Origin: CBDIDH01 sp965277595
Lineage (GTDB): Bacteria > Planctomycetota > Planctomycetia > Isosphaerales > Isosphaeraceae
DNA length: 64,000 nucleotides
Assembly (NCBI GenBank): GCA_965277595.1
Contig: CBDIDH010000002.1
Location: 2,790,001-2,854,000 of the forward strand
Reading direction: 5' to 3'
Shown here one piece after another: positions 61,240 through 64,000 of this stretch. The notes below the pieces were generated by a model. That model was not told the DNA's origin, searched no databases, and saw nothing but the letters and a program-made list of their open reading frames with translations. How positions within the stretch are numbered: the first letter of the stretch is position 1; each line of letters opens with the position of its first letter. Both the position numbers and the translations under genes were made by a program.

Positions 61240-63860
61240 CGCGGCAAGGTCTCCCCGGTTGGCCGCCTGGGCAGGCCACGGTTCGGCACGGCAATCGCGT
61301 TGCGGCGCATCGGTGTCTCGTCGCGTGACGGACTTGTCTGGACGGCGTTGCCCGGCTTGTAATAGTCGGGTCCATCGGGTCGAGGCGGCGGGCCGTAGGC
61401 CAGATGAACGACGACCGCGGTGAATCCGCGGTGCCGATCGACGGCCGGTTCCACGGTCTGACCCTTCAAGGGGCGGGGCGACCAGGCGACAAGGCGGACC
61501 TCACCCGCGTCTTCCGGGCGGTCGCCGCGCGCCTGGCGGAGGATTCGGAGAAAGCGCTGGGGACGAAGACCCTCGACAGGGCCTGGGTCCGTGGCCACTC
61601 GCGACGATTCCTTGACCTCAACGGTCCCGCCGGGCGGAATCGTGCCGAGGTGGATTTCGCGGCGGTCCTGACGACTTCCCGACCCTTCGAGCAAGACGGC
61701 GTCGCGAAGGTCAAGGCTCCCCGCGTTGACGATCCGGCGAACGGAACCTTCTCTCGTCAGCGAAATCGAACCGTCGAGCGAGGCCATTTGCTCGGCGCGA
61801 ACCATCGCCAGGCTGCGAGGCTGGACGAGCAAGCCTTGAAGCGAGGGGACGGGATAGGAATGCCAGACGGTTGTCGAGACATCCTCGCCGCGAAGGGTCC
61901 GGCCGTTGTCCAGGGGCAAGGCAAGGGCGGTCGGATCGTCGGGGAAGGTGATGTTGAACCGGGTTCGGCCGGTTGAATAAAGCGAGGAGAACCGGCTGAC
62001 GTGCGCCCGAGGATAGTCGCCGTGAATTTCCACCACATCAATCTCGTCGCAGGCGGAGTTGTACCCCATGTCAAACGCCGCGGCGCGTTCCACGCCGATG
62101 GCGAATCCGATCGAGAGCAAGGGGACCACGATCCAGGCCAGTTCGCGACGGCCAAGCACGAACCGGCAGATCAGCCAGTTCAAGGGGACGATCGCAAGGA
62201 TGTACCCCAAAACAATCTTGAGCACGAACATGGCGTTGGGAATCTTGATTCCCGACGATTCTTCAAGGGCCTCGCGGCAAATACGAGGCAAGCCCCTCGT
62301 ATCGTTCCATTCGGCGACATGGCCGCCGGGCGCGCGATCGGGGGGTTCCTCATTTTCGGGCTGGACGGCGACGGTCGAGGCGGCGTCCATCAACTCTACC
62401 ATCGAGGGGCGTTCCTCGGGCTCTTTTTCGAAGTCCGGCGGCTCGACGACCGTCGTATCCACGTCTCGGGAAAGGTAGCGAATCCAGCTCAGCTCCGTAC
62501 CGCGTAGAGGCTCGACCCGGGGCGGGATATAGGCACCGCGACGATATCGAGACGTGACGAGGACGGTTTCCTCGGGTCGTCGAAGGATGACCCGGCGAAT
62601 GAACGTGTCGAGACCAGGCCAGACGGCAAGCGCGGGGTCGGTCGGGTTGAGGGCGAGCATCAGGACCCGGCCGCGGCCGACACGCCATTCGACCCCGGCC
62701 AGTCGATCACGCGAGTTGTCGAGCGGAATTCCGACAGCGCCCGGTCGCGGGGTCAGGCCCGCGAGGAAGACCGGGCGGTTCGGCGGCGGATCGATGGCCA
62801 CGGGAGCGGTATAACCACGCGATCGAGACGCCGGGTTCTGGTTATAGGCTGAGTTCTCGTCTTCCATCTCGGCGCGGGTGGGTGTGTTCCGGGGCGGATA
62901 CGCCTGAGAGAACCCCTTGAGCGCCTCGCGGTCGAGCAAGGCGTCGTCTCCGGTGGTCTCGGCGGGAAGATAGGGGCCGAGAAAGCTGTCTTTCAGCACC
63001 GAGAATGCCGACGCGGCGCCGCCGACGAGCGTGATCTGGCCCCCCCAGTGGAGCCAGTCGAGCATCGCCTGTTGCTGAGAAGGGTTCAGCGTCTCGGGCG
63101 CCAGGCCGTCCCAGACAACATGGCTGATCGGCGTCCAGGTGAGCGGATGGGGCGAAAGCGGCGGCTTGTCGGGGTTGATCGGTAGGACCGTCCGGTAATA
63201 GCGGAGCTTGTCCAGCGCGAGCACGTCGTCACGGTCAACCGACTGCGGAAAGAACCCCTGGTAGCGATTCCAGTTCGCATAGGCGGAGTTTGATTCCTTG
63301 CTCAGAATCAGGACGAGCATTTGATGCGGTTCGAGCGTGTGCACGATCGCCGGCCAGGCATCATTCGGGCGAACGGCCTCCGGCCGCAAGAGTTCGACAC
63401 TGATCTCGGCCCGGGGGGGCTTGGGAACCTGCGGCAAGAGGATTTGCATTCCCAGACGCATCCGCTGGGTCTTCGCCAGGCGGGCGTCGCGGCGATAAAT
63501 CATCTCGATCGGCAGGCCGATCAAGGGCACAGGCGCGGTTTGAAGAAAGCCGTCGTAATCGTCGTAGTTCGATCGAAGTTCGAGGCTGAGCGTGCTCCAG
63601 TGGTTCGCCTTGACGTACGGCAAGACGTCAAACGGGGCGATTTGCGAGAGCGACATCTCGATGGGGGGGCGGGATCGTTCCTTGTCCTTCTCCGCCTTGG
63701 ATTTGACGTCCTCGGGGTTGGTCAAGACCTTGATCCGCTCCTCCGGCGGGGGCGACTGACCCCGGGCCGATCGATCGGGCCAGCCCGCGAGGCAAAGGAG
63801 AACCGCTACGGCGGTCAGCCGGGCATGGAAATTTCGAGCGATCCGTGCCTGGGATGTCAA
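61236..63860 (-). CDS. Large exported membrane protein of ABC operon, unknown function
   Basis: An 874-residue protein. After a signal peptide (LTAVAVLLCLAGWPDRSARG) comes a large extracytoplasmic region with a glutamine-amidotransferase-like segment (LDWLHWGGQITLVGGAAS; VEWRVGRGRVLMLALNP). Two membrane helices lie in the middle of the C-terminal half (FVLKIVLGYILAIVPLNWLI, ELAWIVVPLLSIGFAIGV), then another beta-rich domain and a basic Pro-rich tail. Start: TTG 63860, with AGGGAA about ten bases upstream. Overlap with the ATPase gene (ATGA) ties it to the ABC system, as GldG-like proteins are tied to GldA/GldF. That comparison is by gene order and topology only. Confidence 0.75.
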   Translation of the reverse strand: MTSQARIARNFHARLTAVAVLLCLAGWPDRSARGQSPPPEERIKVLTNPEDVKSKAEKDKERSRPPIEMSLSQIAPFDVLPYVKANHWSTLSLELRSNYDDYDGFLQTAPVPLIGLPIEMIYRRDARLAKTQRMRLGMQILLPQVPKPPRAEISVELLRPEAVRPNDAWPAIVHTLEPHQMLVLILSKESNSAYANWNRYQGFFPQSVDRDDVLALDKLRYYRTVLPINPDKPPLSPHPLTWTPISHVVWDGLAPETLNPSQQQAMLDWLHWGGQITLVGGAASAFSVLKDSFLGPYLPAETTGDDALLDREALKGFSQAYPPRNTPTRAEMEDENSAYNQNPASRSRGYTAPVAIDPPPNRPVFLAGLTPRPGAVGIPLDNSRDRLAGVEWRVGRGRVLMLALNPTDPALAVWPGLDTFIRRVILRRPEETVLVTSRYRRGAYIPPRVEPLRGTELSWIRYLSRDVDTTVVEPPDFEKEPEERPSMVELMDAASTVAVQPENEEPPDRAPGGHVAEWNDTRGLPRICREALEESSGIKIPNAMFVLKIVLGYILAIVPLNWLICRFVLGRRELAWIVVPLLSIGFAIGVERAAAFDMGYNSACDEIDVVEIHGDYPRAHVSRFSSLYSTGRTRFNITFPDDPTALALPLDNGRTLRGEDVSTTVWHSYPVPSLQGLLVQPRSLAMVRAEQMASLDGSISLTREGSVRRIVNAGSLDLRDAVLLEGSGSRQDRREIHLGTIPPGGTVEVKESSRVATDPGPVEGLRPQRFLRILRQARGDRPEDAGEVRLVAWSPRPLKGQTVEPAVDRHRGFTAVVVHLAYGPPPRPDGPDYYKPGNAVQTSPSRDETPMRRNAIAVPNRGLPRRPTGETLPR

Positions 63861-64000
63861 TGAAGAAATTCCCTGGGTGCTCTGGCCAGGCTGAGACGTG
63901 ACGCCGGCCTCGTTGCGATCGCGTTGCTGACAACCGTCGGAGTAAGTCTAACCCGTGGACCGGTCTCCCGGAAGGGAGAGGCGGTCAGGAGGATGGCAAA

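Overview
The window is a GC-rich bacterial chromosome segment that reads as planctomycete, most likely Isosphaeraceae-like. This rests on lineage-typical families: two DUF1549/DUF1553 cytochrome-type proteins, a DUF1501 protein, a PVC-type haem-binding propeller protein, a DUF1559 prepilin-like protein, Tat-exported Gfo/Idh/MocA and FAD oxidoreductases, and an unusual sigma-70 factor. No rRNA, tRNA, CRISPR array, prophage or insertion sequence was recognised. Genus is inference.

Layout. 1-2.3 kb: end of a receiver-domain protein, a small secreted protein, csrA, a tandem 8-bp repeat and a GAF-GGDEF diguanylate cyclase. 2.4-2.9 kb: AT-richer spacer with three copies of a 19-bp palindrome. 2.95-7.4 kb (minus): translationally coupled operon of a Tat-exported FAD oxidoreductase, an ApbE-like flavin transferase, a Gfo/Idh/MocA oxidoreductase and a small membrane-anchored protein. 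7.9-16.6 kb (plus): fatty-acid beta-oxidation cluster (malonyltransferase-like protein, long acyl-CoA dehydrogenase, FadJ-type bifunctional enzyme, thiolase, acyl-CoA ligase), followed by GntR/FCD and TetR regulators. 19-24 kb: sigma factor with a terminator, zinc-less alcohol/quinone oxidoreductase, an orphan divergent hypD, and wecB.

24-34.6 kb: very large planctomycete exported proteins (PVC propeller/HEAT/cytochrome; cytochrome-DUF1549-PA14-DUF1553; DUF1501; a small propeller) with an AraC regulator. 34.6-40.4 kb (minus): L-rhamnose module of rhaA, a double ATPase, a permease, and a second permease fused in one polypeptide to its substrate-binding domain. 40.6-49.2 kb: CLC chloride channel with CBS domains, DUF1559 protein, exported alpha/beta hydrolase, lipoprotein, BON protein, phosphoesterase, and a Gfo/Idh/MocA plus sugar isomerase/epimerase pair. 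49.4-53.3 kb: double thioredoxin-fold protein broken by a frameshift in a CG run, two unknown membrane proteins and an M24 peptidase. 53.4-58.5 kb: second DUF1549/DUF1553 protein opposite an isochorismatase-ThuA fusion. 58.5-63.9 kb (minus): export-type ABC operon of an 874-residue membrane protein, an ATPase and an internally duplicated ABC-2 permease.

Recurring features are ATGA stop/start overlaps inside operons, convergent gene pairs only a few bases apart, and short tandem or palindromic repeats of two families confined to intergenic DNA. No single locus is clearly a new defence or biosynthetic system. The best leads are the rhamnose permease/binding-protein fusion, the duplicated-permease ABC operon, the orphan hypD, the acyltransferase tied to beta-oxidation, and the intergenic repeat families.
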